A stretch of 64,000 nt of DNA from Anaerovorax odorimutans DSM 5092. Its GTDB lineage: Bacteria; Bacillota; Clostridia; Peptostreptococcales; Anaerovoracaceae. A model generated the notes under the pieces. The model saw only the letters and a program-made list of their open reading frames with translations. It searched no databases and was not told where the DNA came from. Location: positions 186,001 through 250,000 of the forward strand of contig NZ_AUFC01000002.1 in the NCBI RefSeq assembly GCF_000426305.1. The letters run 5' to 3'. Made by a program: the position numbers and the translations under genes. Of this stretch, positions 37,666-46,300 are shown piece by piece; positions within the stretch are counted from its first letter, which is position 1, and the number at the start of each line of letters is the position of its first letter.

Positions 37666-38418
37666 ATGAGACTTTTCGATGAAAATAAAAAATATTGGAC
37701 TAACAGAACTATAGGATATTCTAAAGTAAATGAAGAAGAATTAAATTCGATACAAAAAGAAAAATGGCTAAATGTTTTAACGGAATCTTTTCCAAAGAAT
37801 AGAAATGATTTAAAAATACTAGATATTGGTACAGGACCTGGATTCTTTGCAATTCTTCTTGCAGAATCAGGATACGACGTAACAGCTGTAGATTGTACAC
37901 ATTCTATGCTAGAAAGGGCTAAAGTAAATTCCGGGAAATATAGAGATAATATACATTGGCTTCTTTCCGATGCACAAAAACTTGAAATAAAAGACGAAAC
38001 ATTCGATGTCATAGTAAGTAGAAACCTTACTTGGAATCTGGAAAATCCAGAAAAGGCATATTGCGAATGGATTCGTGTATTAAAAAAAGATGGTGTATTG
38101 TTAAATTTTGATGCAAATTGGTATAATCATTTGTTTGATGGAAATATGAAAAGGGAATATGAAAATGACAGAAAAAGAGTAAAAGAAATGAGATTTGATG
38201 ATCATTATACATGCACAGATATTGACAGTATGGAGAAAATTGCAAAAAAATTACCTTTAAGTCAATGTATAAGACCTCAGTGGGATGTTTCAATATTAGA
38301 AAATCTTAACGTTACAAAAATTAAATTAAATCTTCATGTATGGAAAAGAGTATGGTCTAATGAAGAAAAAATAAATTATAATTCAACACCTATGTTTTCA
38401 ATATTTGTGCAAAAATAG
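37666..38418 (+). CDS. class I SAM-dependent methyltransferase 2 of the transporter locus
   Basis: Protein of 250 residues, the tandem paralogue of the preceding gene. Motif I ILDIGTGPGFF is at 51-61, the acidic position in VTAVDCTHSM near 75, and the shared segment SRNLTWNLENPEKAYCEWIRV near 117-136 (given here in the same register as gene 1), then LLNFDANW. The C-terminal parts diverge more than the SAM sites, so the two probably act on different positions or substrates. AAAGGGA precedes the ATG; spacing to gene 1 is 56 bases. Confidence 0.82.
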   Translation: MRLFDENKKYWTNRTIGYSKVNEEELNSIQKEKWLNVLTESFPKNRNDLKILDIGTGPGFFAILLAESGYDVTAVDCTHSMLERAKVNSGKYRDNIHWLLSDAQKLEIKDETFDVIVSRNLTWNLENPEKAYCEWIRVLKKDGVLLNFDANWYNHLFDGNMKREYENDRKRVKEMRFDDHYTCTDIDSMEKIAKKLPLSQCIRPQWDVSILENLNVTKIKLNLHVWKRVWSNEEKINYNSTPMFSIFVQK

Positions 38419-38438
38419 AAGGAAGGAAACTTTATTTA

Positions 38439-39797
38439 ATGAGTAAAGTAAAACAGAATTTGACACAAGGGAATATGCCAATACAGGTAATTCTATTTAC
38501 GTTACCATTAATTGGTTCATTTTTTATTCAACAATTATATAATTCAGCAGATTTGATTTTTGCCGGTAATTTCTTAGGCAAAGAAGCATCAGCCGCAATT
38601 GGCGCCAGTTCATTATTGGTTACTTGTATGATAGGAATATTTACAGGCTTATCAGTTAGCACAAGTATTATTTATGGTAAATCGGTAGGGGCAGGGAAAG
38701 ATAAAACAACAACTGGTTATATATTTTATACATCTATATGTATGTCAATCGTTGGTGGAGGACTATTATCGATTGCAGGTTATTTTTCTGCATCATTCCT
38801 TTTACAATTATTAAATACTCCAAATGATATTTTAAAAATAGCTGAAGAATATTTACAAATTTACTTTTTATGTTTGATACCAATCATTTTATTTAATATG
38901 ATATCTGGAATGATACGAGCTTCTGGTAACTCAAAAGTTCCTATGATAATTCAAACAATTGCAGGATTATTGAATATTTTTTTGGATGCATTATTTATTA
39001 TAATTTTTAAAATGGAAATCACCGGTTTAGCTATGGCGTCTTTTTTTTCACAATTAATAGCAGCTGCAGGTGTATTTATTTTCTTTTTAAAATATGAACA
39101 TATTGAAGATATTCATTTCACATTTCAAAAAATAAAAATCCATATGTTAAAAAAAATATTAATTCTTGGGATACCGGTAGGATTCCAAAATATGATTATT
39201 ACTTTATCAAATATATTTGTACAATATAATATTAATAATTTAGGAGTTAACTCAATAGCAGCTTTTACTAGCTATTTTAAAATAGAACTATTAATTTATT
39301 ATCCTGTGTTAGCTTTTGGGCAAGCAAATTTGTGTTTTGTAAGCCAAAATATTGGTGCAGGAAAAGCAGATAGAGTCAAAAAAAGCATTAAACTTTGTAT
39401 TATCTTAGGATTATTAACTGTAATACCAATTGAAATACTCTTATTATATTATGGTGAGTTCTTCTTTTATATTTTTAATCCAGATACAAATGTAATTTCT
39501 GAGGGTATCAAAATTATCAAAGTAACCTTTCCTTTTTATTGGTTATATATAATTTTTGAAGTATTGTCAAATTCAATTCGCGGAATAGGAAAAACTACGC
39601 AAGTTATGTTAATAACAATGTTTCATTTTTGTATCATGAGAATTGTTTTGTTATTTACTTTTTCATATATTCAAGGAGAAAAAATTATGTATATAGCGTC
39701 AATATATCCTATGACCTGGTTATTAGCAGTATTATCACTTGGGATTTACTGGTATAAAAAAAATAATTTAAAATACTGTAAAAACCTGTGTTTATAA
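38439..39797 (+). CDS. MATE family efflux transporter
   Basis: Multidrug/metabolite exporter of 452 residues with about twelve helices in two MatE halves. The N-terminus TQGNMPIQVILFTLPLIGSFF and the segment NSADLIFAGNFLG are typical of the DinF/NorM-like family. GGAAGGAA precedes the ATG and it lies 20 bases behind methyltransferase 2, so it belongs to the same unit. In this context it may export the methylated product. Substrate is not predictable from sequence. Confidence 0.88.
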   Translation: MSKVKQNLTQGNMPIQVILFTLPLIGSFFIQQLYNSADLIFAGNFLGKEASAAIGASSLLVTCMIGIFTGLSVSTSIIYGKSVGAGKDKTTTGYIFYTSICMSIVGGGLLSIAGYFSASFLLQLLNTPNDILKIAEEYLQIYFLCLIPIILFNMISGMIRASGNSKVPMIIQTIAGLLNIFLDALFIIIFKMEITGLAMASFFSQLIAAAGVFIFFLKYEHIEDIHFTFQKIKIHMLKKILILGIPVGFQNMIITLSNIFVQYNINNLGVNSIAAFTSYFKIELLIYYPVLAFGQANLCFVSQNIGAGKADRVKKSIKLCIILGLLTVIPIEILLLYYGEFFFYIFNPDTNVISEGIKIIKVTFPFYWLYIIFEVLSNSIRGIGKTTQVMLITMFHFCIMRIVLLFTFSYIQGEKIMYIASIYPMTWLLAVLSLGIYWYKKNNLKYCKNLCL

Positions 39798-39830
39798 AAT
39801 TGAAAAGGGTACCGATTTTTTTAAATAAGA

Positions 39831-41276
39831 TTAAATATTAAGTTCAATTACAAACAACGCACCACCGTTATCATGATTTTTAGCATAAATTTTACCGTTA
39901 TGTTTTTCAATAACATTTTTACTTATTGCTAAACCAAGTCCAAAATTACCTTTTTTACCTTTATAAAATCTTTCAAATATGTTAGGAAGATCTTTGGATT
40001 CAAATCCTTCACCGTCATCAAATATATTAATATTTAATACATTTTTATCTTTTATTGTAGTTTCTATTGTTACAGTAGTTTTTGCATAGCCTACACAATT
40101 ATTGATTATATTTGTTATAGCACGGGAAAGTTTTTCTTCGTCTCCAAGTATTTCAATTTCTTCATTTATATTTTTTGTTATAATATTTATATTGTGTTTA
40201 ATTGTAATTCCGTTTAAACGATCAATAATACAGTATAATAATTTACTAAAATTCAATTTTATAAATTTATAACTTTCCTCTATTGTTTCAAGACGAGATA
40301 AGTAAAGAAGCTCTTCAAGCAAAGAAGTCATTCTCTTTGATTCATCTAATATAATATCAATCGCAGTTTCACTTTCAACAACACCATATTTTGTACCTTC
40401 AGCATAGCTTTGAATAGACATAAGAGGAGTCCTAAATTCATGGGATACATTTTGCAGAAAAGTCTTTTGAGCTTTATCATAAGTTCCTAATTTTTCTGAC
40501 ATAACATTAATACTGTTCACCACTTCTTGCAGTTCATCATAAACAGGAATTTTAATTTGATTTCCAAAATTTCTTTCTGAAATAGCTTTAATATGCTGAC
40601 TCAAAGAATCAAAAGGTTTGGATAATTTTTTGGATAAGCTGGAAGAAAGTATTACAGCTATCAAAGAAGAAAAAATTAATATAGTCAAAAGGATTATATT
40701 TATTTTATATTGCAGTTGATTTACTTTCTCCAAACTGGAGAATATAATAATCCATCCTAAATCAGAATCACTATTTTGTGATAGTTGTCTTACTACCGCA
40801 ATATAATCTGTTCCGGATACATTAAGTTTTAAATATTCTTCACTGCTGAAATTCTCTGATAATTTTTCTATATCCTCTATAATTTGATAATTTAAATCAG
40901 TTGAATCATTCTCAAAATTTACGGGAGGAAGTATTAAATTTTTTTGTTTATCTAATAAAATATAGTATGCATTCAATATTGAAAGGGGCTCTTTTAATGA
41001 ACGATCCAACATAAAATAATATCTAAAAACTTTTTCATCTTTAGTATCATCTTCAATTAAATCGGGAGGTTTCTTTGGTGAATGTGGGAAAGGTGCACCT
41101 TGATACAAAGCAGCATTAACAGTACGAGACGTAATTTTATCCAACTGCGATATAATATCACTCTCTATATACATTCTAACAGCAATGTTAAATATTATTG
41201 ATACTAATAGCATTAACAATACAATCATGATAAGATTATATTTAAAGATTCTCCATTTAATTGTGTTACTTCTCAT
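39831..41276 (-). CDS. sensor histidine kinase
   Basis: Membrane-bound kinase of 481 residues. TM1 about 17-35, an extracytoplasmic sensor region (36-192) with a Pro-rich FPHSPKKPPD stretch, TM2 about 193-213, HAMP about 214-266, HisKA with the phospho-acceptor His279 in VSHEFRTPL, and HATPase_c with N-box INNCVGYAKT, DDGEGF and the G2 box GLGLAIS. It follows its response regulator by 4 bases on the same strand. Signal unknown; likely target is the divergent secreted repeat protein. Confidence 0.93.
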   Translation of the reverse strand: MRSNTIKWRIFKYNLIMIVLLMLLVSIIFNIAVRMYIESDIISQLDKITSRTVNAALYQGAPFPHSPKKPPDLIEDDTKDEKVFRYYFMLDRSLKEPLSILNAYYILLDKQKNLILPPVNFENDSTDLNYQIIEDIEKLSENFSSEEYLKLNVSGTDYIAVVRQLSQNSDSDLGWIIIFSSLEKVNQLQYKINIILLTILIFSSLIAVILSSSLSKKLSKPFDSLSQHIKAISERNFGNQIKIPVYDELQEVVNSINVMSEKLGTYDKAQKTFLQNVSHEFRTPLMSIQSYAEGTKYGVVESETAIDIILDESKRMTSLLEELLYLSRLETIEESYKFIKLNFSKLLYCIIDRLNGITIKHNINIITKNINEEIEILGDEEKLSRAITNIINNCVGYAKTTVTIETTIKDKNVLNINIFDDGEGFESKDLPNIFERFYKGKKGNFGLGLAISKNVIEKHNGKIYAKNHDNGGALFVIELNI

Positions 41277-41280
41277 GGCA

Positions 41281-41976
41281 CTATTCCTTATTTAGTATTT
41301 TGAAGCCAAATCCCCAAACAGTTTCAATTTTTAGCAAGGAACCTGAATTCGATAATTTTTTTCTTAATCTTTTTATCATATCATCAGTTGCACGAGTTTC
41401 TACTTCGTTTTCAAAACCCCAAACTTTATCCAGAAGTTCATTTCGGCTGACAGATCTATTCTTATTGCTTGCTAAATATAAAAGAAGAGAAAATTCCATC
41501 ATAGTAAGACCAATATCATTTTCTCCAATAAAAGCTTGTTTATTATCAATATCTAATATAATATCAGAAATATGTAAAATATTGTTTGGTTGTTCAATAT
41601 TTTTATCAAATTCAATTCTACGGAATATACTCTTAACTCTGGCAATGAGTTCCATAGGACTGAATGGTTTTGTTAAATAATCATCACTTCCTAAAGTTAA
41701 GCCAGCTATTTTATCGGGTTCAGTATCTTTAGCAGATACTATAATTATAGGTAAACCGCTTTTTTGACGAACAGCAGAACAAACTGAATATCCATCAATA
41801 TCTGGCATCATTATATCAAGAATAATCATATCAGGTTCTTTTTTATTAAATGCATTTATAATTGAAATGCCATCATTAAAGGTTTCAACTTCATATCCTT
41901 CCTTAACTAAAAAAGATTTTATAATATTACATATATTAATTTCATCATCAGCAATATAAATTAAATTTTTTTTCAT
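41281..41976 (-). CDS. OmpR-family response regulator
   Basis: DNA-binding regulator of 231 residues. The receiver has the acidic pair Asp10-Asp11, phospho-acceptor Asp54 in IILDIMMPD, and the conserved lysine in YLTKPFSP near 102. The C-terminal winged helix (about 130-230) ends with ETVWGFGFKI. GAGGTG precedes the start. It is divergent from the repeat-protein gene, whose promoter carries direct repeats suited to an OmpR-type dimer. Confidence 0.95.
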   Translation of the reverse strand: MKKNLIYIADDEINICNIIKSFLVKEGYEVETFNDGISIINAFNKKEPDMIILDIMMPDIDGYSVCSAVRQKSGLPIIIVSAKDTEPDKIAGLTLGSDDYLTKPFSPMELIARVKSIFRRIEFDKNIEQPNNILHISDIILDIDNKQAFIGENDIGLTMMEFSLLLYLASNKNRSVSRNELLDKVWGFENEVETRATDDMIKRLRKKLSNSGSLLKIETVWGFGFKILNKE

Positions 41977-42050
41977 ATATATAAATCACCTCTAAACAAA
42001 TTTTATCATGAATATATTTTAAATTCTATTTTTAATATTTATTGCCTCAT

Positions 42051-42108
42051 TTTTGCCACAGTTTTGCGGAGATTTTTTTTGAAGTAAAAGCTAGAATATG
42101 AATATAGT
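42051..42108 (+). promoter_or_regulatory. promoter of the repeat-protein gene with direct repeats
   Basis: TTTTGCC (42051-42057) and TTTTGCG (42062-42068) repeat with an 11-base period just upstream of -35 TTGAAG (42079-42084), 18 bases, -10 TATAGT (42103-42108). The arrangement fits activation by the adjacent OmpR-type regulator. Confidence 0.5.
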
Positions 42109-42140
42109 CAATCAGACTATAGAAAAAGGAGGTATAAAAA

Positions 42141-43169
42141 ATGAAATTAAAAACCGTAACTATCAAATTATCCGCATTGGCAATGACAGGGATAATTGCA
42201 CTATCAGGAACAGGAACTGTTTTTGCAGCAGAAGGGGGCAGTGTTAACCAAAGAAATATGGAACAAAGACCTCAAATGGCAAACTTTGAGGAAATGTCTA
42301 GTATATACAAATCTGCCTTAGATTCACTTGTTGACAAAGGAAATATCACTCAAGACCAGGCTGATGTAGTTACATCAAATATGCCTGCTGGTAAAGCAGA
42401 AATATTTAGAGAAAGAAATAATAATTATAATAACTTGGTTTCAAAGGGAACTATTTCTCAAGATCAACTAAATATCATTAATGAAGCAATGAAATCTGCA
42501 AAAGATTCAGGTACTACAAAAAATGATATTATAAATCAACTGATAGATAAAGGTACTATAGACCAAAGTCAAGCCGATGCTATCATTGACAATATGCCTG
42601 CTAAAGCAAATTCAGGTGAAAGAAAAGGATTTTTAAGTGACCTTGTTTCTGACGGTACTATAACTCAAGATCAAGCTGATTCTATCCATGAAGCTATGAA
42701 GGATGCTAAAGATTCTGGTGAAACATTGAGTGATATTTTAAGTGATCTTGTAAGCGATGAAACTATTACTCAAAACCAAGCTGATTCTATCATCGATAGT
42801 ATGCCGTCAAATGATAACAACTCTTCATTCACAGGTGAAAGAAAAGGATTTTTAAGTGACCTTGTTTCTGACGGTACTATAACTCAAGATCAAGCTGATT
42901 CTATCCATGAAGCTATGAGAGATGCTAAAGATTCTGGTGAAACATTGAATGATATTTTAAGCGATCTTGTAAGCGATGAAACTATTACTCAAAACCAAGC
43001 TGATTCTATCATCGATAGTATGCCTGTTAGGGATAATAATTCAGATACTTCTAAAGGAAATGATCCCTATACTAAACTAGTTTCTGATGGCACCATTACT
43101 CAAGACCAAGCTGATGCTATAAGAAACGCCATAAAAGAAGCAATGGAATCTGAAATAGATTCTGAGTAA
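42141..43169 (+). CDS. secreted repeat protein, DUF2680-like
   Basis: Exported protein of 342 residues. The signal peptide covers about 1-30 (GTVFAAEGG at the cleavage area). The mature part is built of repeats of about 36 residues around the core VSDGTITQDQADSIHEAM, alternating with ETITQNQADSIIDSMP; seven or eight copies of the TQ(D/N)QAD-type core are visible. I recall this core from DUF2680 proteins. It is acidic, with no cysteine and no enzyme motif. AAAGGAGG precedes the ATG. The divergent two-component genes suggest envelope-stress control, comparable in logic to CpxP/Spy, without proven homology. Confidence 0.75.
   Translation: MKLKTVTIKLSALAMTGIIALSGTGTVFAAEGGSVNQRNMEQRPQMANFEEMSSIYKSALDSLVDKGNITQDQADVVTSNMPAGKAEIFRERNNNYNNLVSKGTISQDQLNIINEAMKSAKDSGTTKNDIINQLIDKGTIDQSQADAIIDNMPAKANSGERKGFLSDLVSDGTITQDQADSIHEAMKDAKDSGETLSDILSDLVSDETITQNQADSIIDSMPSNDNNSSFTGERKGFLSDLVSDGTITQDQADSIHEAMRDAKDSGETLNDILSDLVSDETITQNQADSIIDSMPVRDNNSDTSKGNDPYTKLVSDGTITQDQADAIRNAIKEAMESEIDSE
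42614..43024 (+). repeat. nearly identical 192-base direct repeat inside the repeat-protein gene
   Basis: 42614-42805 and 42833-43024 are almost identical, with only a few base changes (for example AAGGAT to AGAGAT and GAGTGAT to GAATGAT), and start 219 bases apart. They encode the same 64-residue block, so one copy is a recent in-frame duplication. Confidence 0.9.
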
Positions 43170-43184
43170 TATATTTCTATAGCA

Positions 43185-43227
43185 AAATCCTCTAAAACGT
43201 TTGTTTTAGAGGATTTATTTTTTTATA
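43185..43227 (+). terminator. terminator after the repeat-protein gene
   Basis: AAATCCTCTAAAAC (43185-43198), loop GTTT, GTTTTAGAGGATTT (43203-43216), then A and a long T run. Confidence 0.92.
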
Positions 43228-43357
43228 TAAAATTTTGTATCCTTTTAAGTAAAAAATATTTGTCTGATAATAGTATTTATAATTTAATAATTTTATAATA
43301 AAATATGATGCTATAATTTAATTAAAATACTAATTATAATAATAAGGAGAAGTATAT

Positions 43358-43696
43358 ATGGCTAAATATGAAAAAAAAATAAAGGGTGATTTTCAAAAAA
43401 TACTTTCAACATTGCATAATGAAATATTAAACAGTGGATTTAGTATGGATTTAGTAGATGAAAGTAATTTAAATTTAAATAATGTAAAAGTTGGTGTACG
43501 TGTATACGATAAATATTTTATGAGAAATGGTAACAGAGCAAGTTTAAGCCTTACTGTGGTAAGCGAAGATGATAATATTATTATTTCTGCAATTGGAGCT
43601 GGTGGAGGTAGCGGAGTCCTCTTCAATTTCAGCCTTGGAGCTGAGTCTGATATGGTATATATTGTAGAAAATTGTGTAAATAAAATGAATCTTTAA
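43358..43696 (+). CDS. small soluble protein, possibly DUF6054 family
   Basis: A 112-residue protein beginning MAKYEKKIKGDFQKILSTLH, with a central VGVRVYDKYFMRNGNRASLSLTV and a Gly-rich IGAGGGSGVLF. No signal peptide or membrane helix. It looks like an alpha/beta two-layer domain, and I associate it loosely with DUF6054; function unknown. AAGGAG precedes the ATG. It stands alone. Confidence 0.6.
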   Translation: MAKYEKKIKGDFQKILSTLHNEILNSGFSMDLVDESNLNLNNVKVGVRVYDKYFMRNGNRASLSLTVVSEDDNIIISAIGAGGGSGVLFNFSLGAESDMVYIVENCVNKMNL

Positions 43697-43877
43697 TTTT
43701 GTTTATAAAATTACGTAATATTTTCACCTTTACTTATTTTATCAGTATGACATATAAAATTTTTAAAATTTATATACAAAGTAATACTATATGCTATTAA
43801 TTATACAAAAATCAATGCAAAAAAATATACTGATATATATCAAAAACTAATTAATAAATATCTTAGGAGTTTTAATA

Positions 43878-44741
43878 ATGATTTATTTAAAAAGTTTTTA
43901 TTTACCATCACTTTATGAAGAAGAATTTAATAATCCCACACCTAGTGCTTATCCATATGGAATTTTTCCTCATAAAGAATTAAGTGATGTACATTTTAAA
44001 CCTATCACTATTTTTTATGGCAGTAATGGTTCAGGTAAATCAACTTTGCTTAATTTAATTGCAGAAAAGTTAAAACTGCCAAGAAATACTTTATTTAATA
44101 CAAATCCTAAATTTAAAGAATATGTTAAAAAGTTTTGTGATTACTCTATGGAAACTAATGATGAAGGCCTATCAATAGATATACCATTGGGCAGTAAAAT
44201 TATAACCAGTGAAGATATTTTTGACAATATATTATTAATCAGAGATGAAAATCAACTTATAGATAAAAGAAAAGAGCAGAAAGAACAAGATTATTATGAA
44301 GCAAAATATAGTGAAATTAGTTTTAATTCTTTAAATGATTTAGATAGATTAAAAGAACAAAATGCTGCACGTAGGCAATCCAAGACTCAATTTATAACAG
44401 ATCGTGTTGGAGAAAATATTGAACAATTCTCCAATGGTGAAACAGCATTAGCATACTTTGACAGAACTTTTGTACCTGATAAATTATATCTTTTAGATGA
44501 ACCAGAAAATAGTTTATCACCAAAATTCCAATTACAACTTTCAGAACTAATCCTACAGTGTACACATTATTTGGGATGTCAATTTATTATAGCATCCCAT
44601 TCACCATTTATTTTATCTATGGAGGAAGCTCAAATTTATGATCTTGATACAATTCCTGTAAAAACAAGCAAATGGCAGGATTTAGAAAATATGAAAATAT
44701 ATTATGATTTATTTAAAAAGAACATGCATAAATTTAAATAA
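43878..44741 (+). CDS. AAA/ABC-type ATPase
   Basis: Soluble ATPase of 287 residues. Walker A GSNGSGKST is at 48-56, a degenerate signature FSNGETALAYF near 190, Walker B LYLLDEPENSLSP near 211-223, and a switch histidine in IIASHSP near 242. This is the single-domain predicted-ATPase layout, without membrane partner. It lies 17 bases ahead of vanW in one unit. A similar ATPase occurs at 53320. Role unknown; related proteins are found with DNA- or defence-associated genes, but nothing here demonstrates that. Confidence 0.8.
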   Translation: MIYLKSFYLPSLYEEEFNNPTPSAYPYGIFPHKELSDVHFKPITIFYGSNGSGKSTLLNLIAEKLKLPRNTLFNTNPKFKEYVKKFCDYSMETNDEGLSIDIPLGSKIITSEDIFDNILLIRDENQLIDKRKEQKEQDYYEAKYSEISFNSLNDLDRLKEQNAARRQSKTQFITDRVGENIEQFSNGETALAYFDRTFVPDKLYLLDEPENSLSPKFQLQLSELILQCTHYLGCQFIIASHSPFILSMEEAQIYDLDTIPVKTSKWQDLENMKIYYDLFKKNMHKFK

Positions 44742-44758
44742 ATACGAGGAGAATTAGA

Positions 44759-45583
44759 ATGTCAAAAAATATTTATCCCCTTAAGCCAAAAAAACGCACT
44801 GCTTTGAGATTATACCTTGGGAAAAACTACTATACACTTAAACGATATTTATGGTGGATTTTTGGCAAACAAAAATTTGTAAAACAAAACAATCATAAAT
44901 TAAATAATACATATTTTTATCACTCTACACCGCTTTTAAGACAATTAAAAAATGTAGAAATATATTTGCAATATAATAAAATAATTAATTTAAAAATTGC
45001 AGTAAAAAAATTAAACAATGTAACAATAAAACCAGGTGAAACTTTTTCATATTGGAAATTAATAGGAAAGCCCACTAAAAGAAAAGGATATGTAGATGGT
45101 ATGGTTTTAAACTCAGGTAATTTTACAGCAAAAACAGGTGGAGGGCTTTGTCAACTTTCAAATTTAATTTATTGGATGACTATTCATACCCCATTAACAA
45201 TTTTGGAAAGATACAGACATAGCTTTGATGTTTTCCCTGATTCAAATCGTACACAACCCTTTGGTAGTGGAGCAACTTGTGTTTATAATTATCGTGACTT
45301 AATAATACGAAATGATACCAATTTTCCATTTCAACTTAAGCTTAAAGTAACTGATAAAGACTTAGTTGGTGAATGGAATACGAATCATATACCTCAATAT
45401 AAATATGAAGTATATGAAAAAGATCATAAAATGGTTGCCGAATATTGGGGGCAATACAGCAGGCATAATATTTTATGCAGAAAAAAATATAATTTGGACG
45501 GTATTGAAATAGATGATGAATATGTTACAGAAAATCATGCATTAATGATGTATCAGCCATTTATTACATCATCAATTAAATAA
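44759..45583 (+). CDS. VanW family protein
   Basis: Protein of 274 residues carrying the VanW domain: KPGETFSYWKLIGKPTKRKGY near 93-113 and TGGGLCQLSNLIYW near 127-140, then GSGATCVYNYRDL near 175. VanW occurs in vancomycin resistance clusters and in many unrelated clostridial genomes; its biochemical role is unknown. No van ligase or kinase is nearby, so resistance is not implied. GAGGAG precedes the ATG. Confidence 0.88.
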   Translation: MSKNIYPLKPKKRTALRLYLGKNYYTLKRYLWWIFGKQKFVKQNNHKLNNTYFYHSTPLLRQLKNVEIYLQYNKIINLKIAVKKLNNVTIKPGETFSYWKLIGKPTKRKGYVDGMVLNSGNFTAKTGGGLCQLSNLIYWMTIHTPLTILERYRHSFDVFPDSNRTQPFGSGATCVYNYRDLIIRNDTNFPFQLKLKVTDKDLVGEWNTNHIPQYKYEVYEKDHKMVAEYWGQYSRHNILCRKKYNLDGIEIDDEYVTENHALMMYQPFITSSIK

Positions 45584-45644
45584 AATAAACAAGAACTTCA
45601 ATCAGAAATAAAAATTCTTCTATTATAAAAAGGTGGTACAAATT

Positions 45645-45881
45645 ATGAAAACAAAAAATTCAAAATTGCCGTATGTTGCTTTTGCATTAAGAATTATAAC
45701 TTATTTGGCTGGTCTGTTTATCGCTGCTTTGATATATCTAGAATTTAAAAAGATGGCTACCACATTTTCAATGGAAATTTTAGCATTTATATTTATAATT
45801 ATATCTGTTATAATTATTTTTATTGACTTATATTTTCAAATAAAACAACTTAAAGAATTTATAAAAACCAAAAAATTATAA
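45645..45881 (+). CDS. small two-helix membrane protein
   Basis: A 78-residue protein starting MKTKNSKLPYVAF. Two helices (about 8-32 and 43-65) are followed by a basic tail KQLKEFIKTKKL. I chose the ATG at 45645 behind AAAAGGTGG; an in-frame GTG at 45633 lies inside that ribosome site. No known family. The next small membrane protein follows after 33 bases. Confidence 0.55.
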   Translation: MKTKNSKLPYVAFALRIITYLAGLFIAALIYLEFKKMATTFSMEILAFIFIIISVIIIFIDLYFQIKQLKEFIKTKKL

Positions 45882-45914
45882 TTAAGAAACAATTAAAGTA
45901 AGGGGGTCTATAAA

Positions 45915-46121
45915 GTGTTATATTCCTTTTGGAATTATTTAAATAACTTATATTTTAAACTAACTGAAAATCATTCTTTGTACAAAGATTTAAATAAATT
46001 CATTATATTTCTTTTTTTTGCATCATTATTATTTCAAGGATTTTTATCTGAATTATTATCTTCTATAGCTATTTTACTTGCTGTATTTATAACATATTTA
46101 AACTATAAGATTAAGTTATAA
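45915..46121 (+). CDS. small membrane protein
   Basis: A 68-residue frame opened by GTG with AGGGGG upstream. A polar start LYSFWNYLNNLYFKL is followed by one long hydrophobic hairpin (about 29-62). Probably co-expressed with the previous small membrane protein. Function unknown. Confidence 0.5.
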   Translation: MLYSFWNYLNNLYFKLTENHSLYKDLNKFIIFLFFASLLFQGFLSELLSSIAILLAVFITYLNYKIKL

Positions 46122-46300
46122 AATTAATAAATTTGTATCTAATTTACAAAAAAAATAATAATTGTAAACTTTTTTAATATAAAATATGGAAGTATTAAGT
46201 AAAAAATGTTAAAATAAATAAAATATTTTTGTAATTAATATTAAAATTAATGAGCTAGTTTTAATAAAAAACTAAACAGGCTATTTATCAGGAGTTATTT

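Noticed and set aside
41261-41680. 139-codon plus-strand frame over the response regulator
   Set aside because: It lies opposite the receiver and kinase junction, which are unmistakable; no start signal or family.
44759-45583. Vancomycin resistance cluster, because of VanW
   Set aside because: No vanA/B ligase, vanH, vanX or VanRS-like partner adjoins; VanW alone is widespread in Clostridia.
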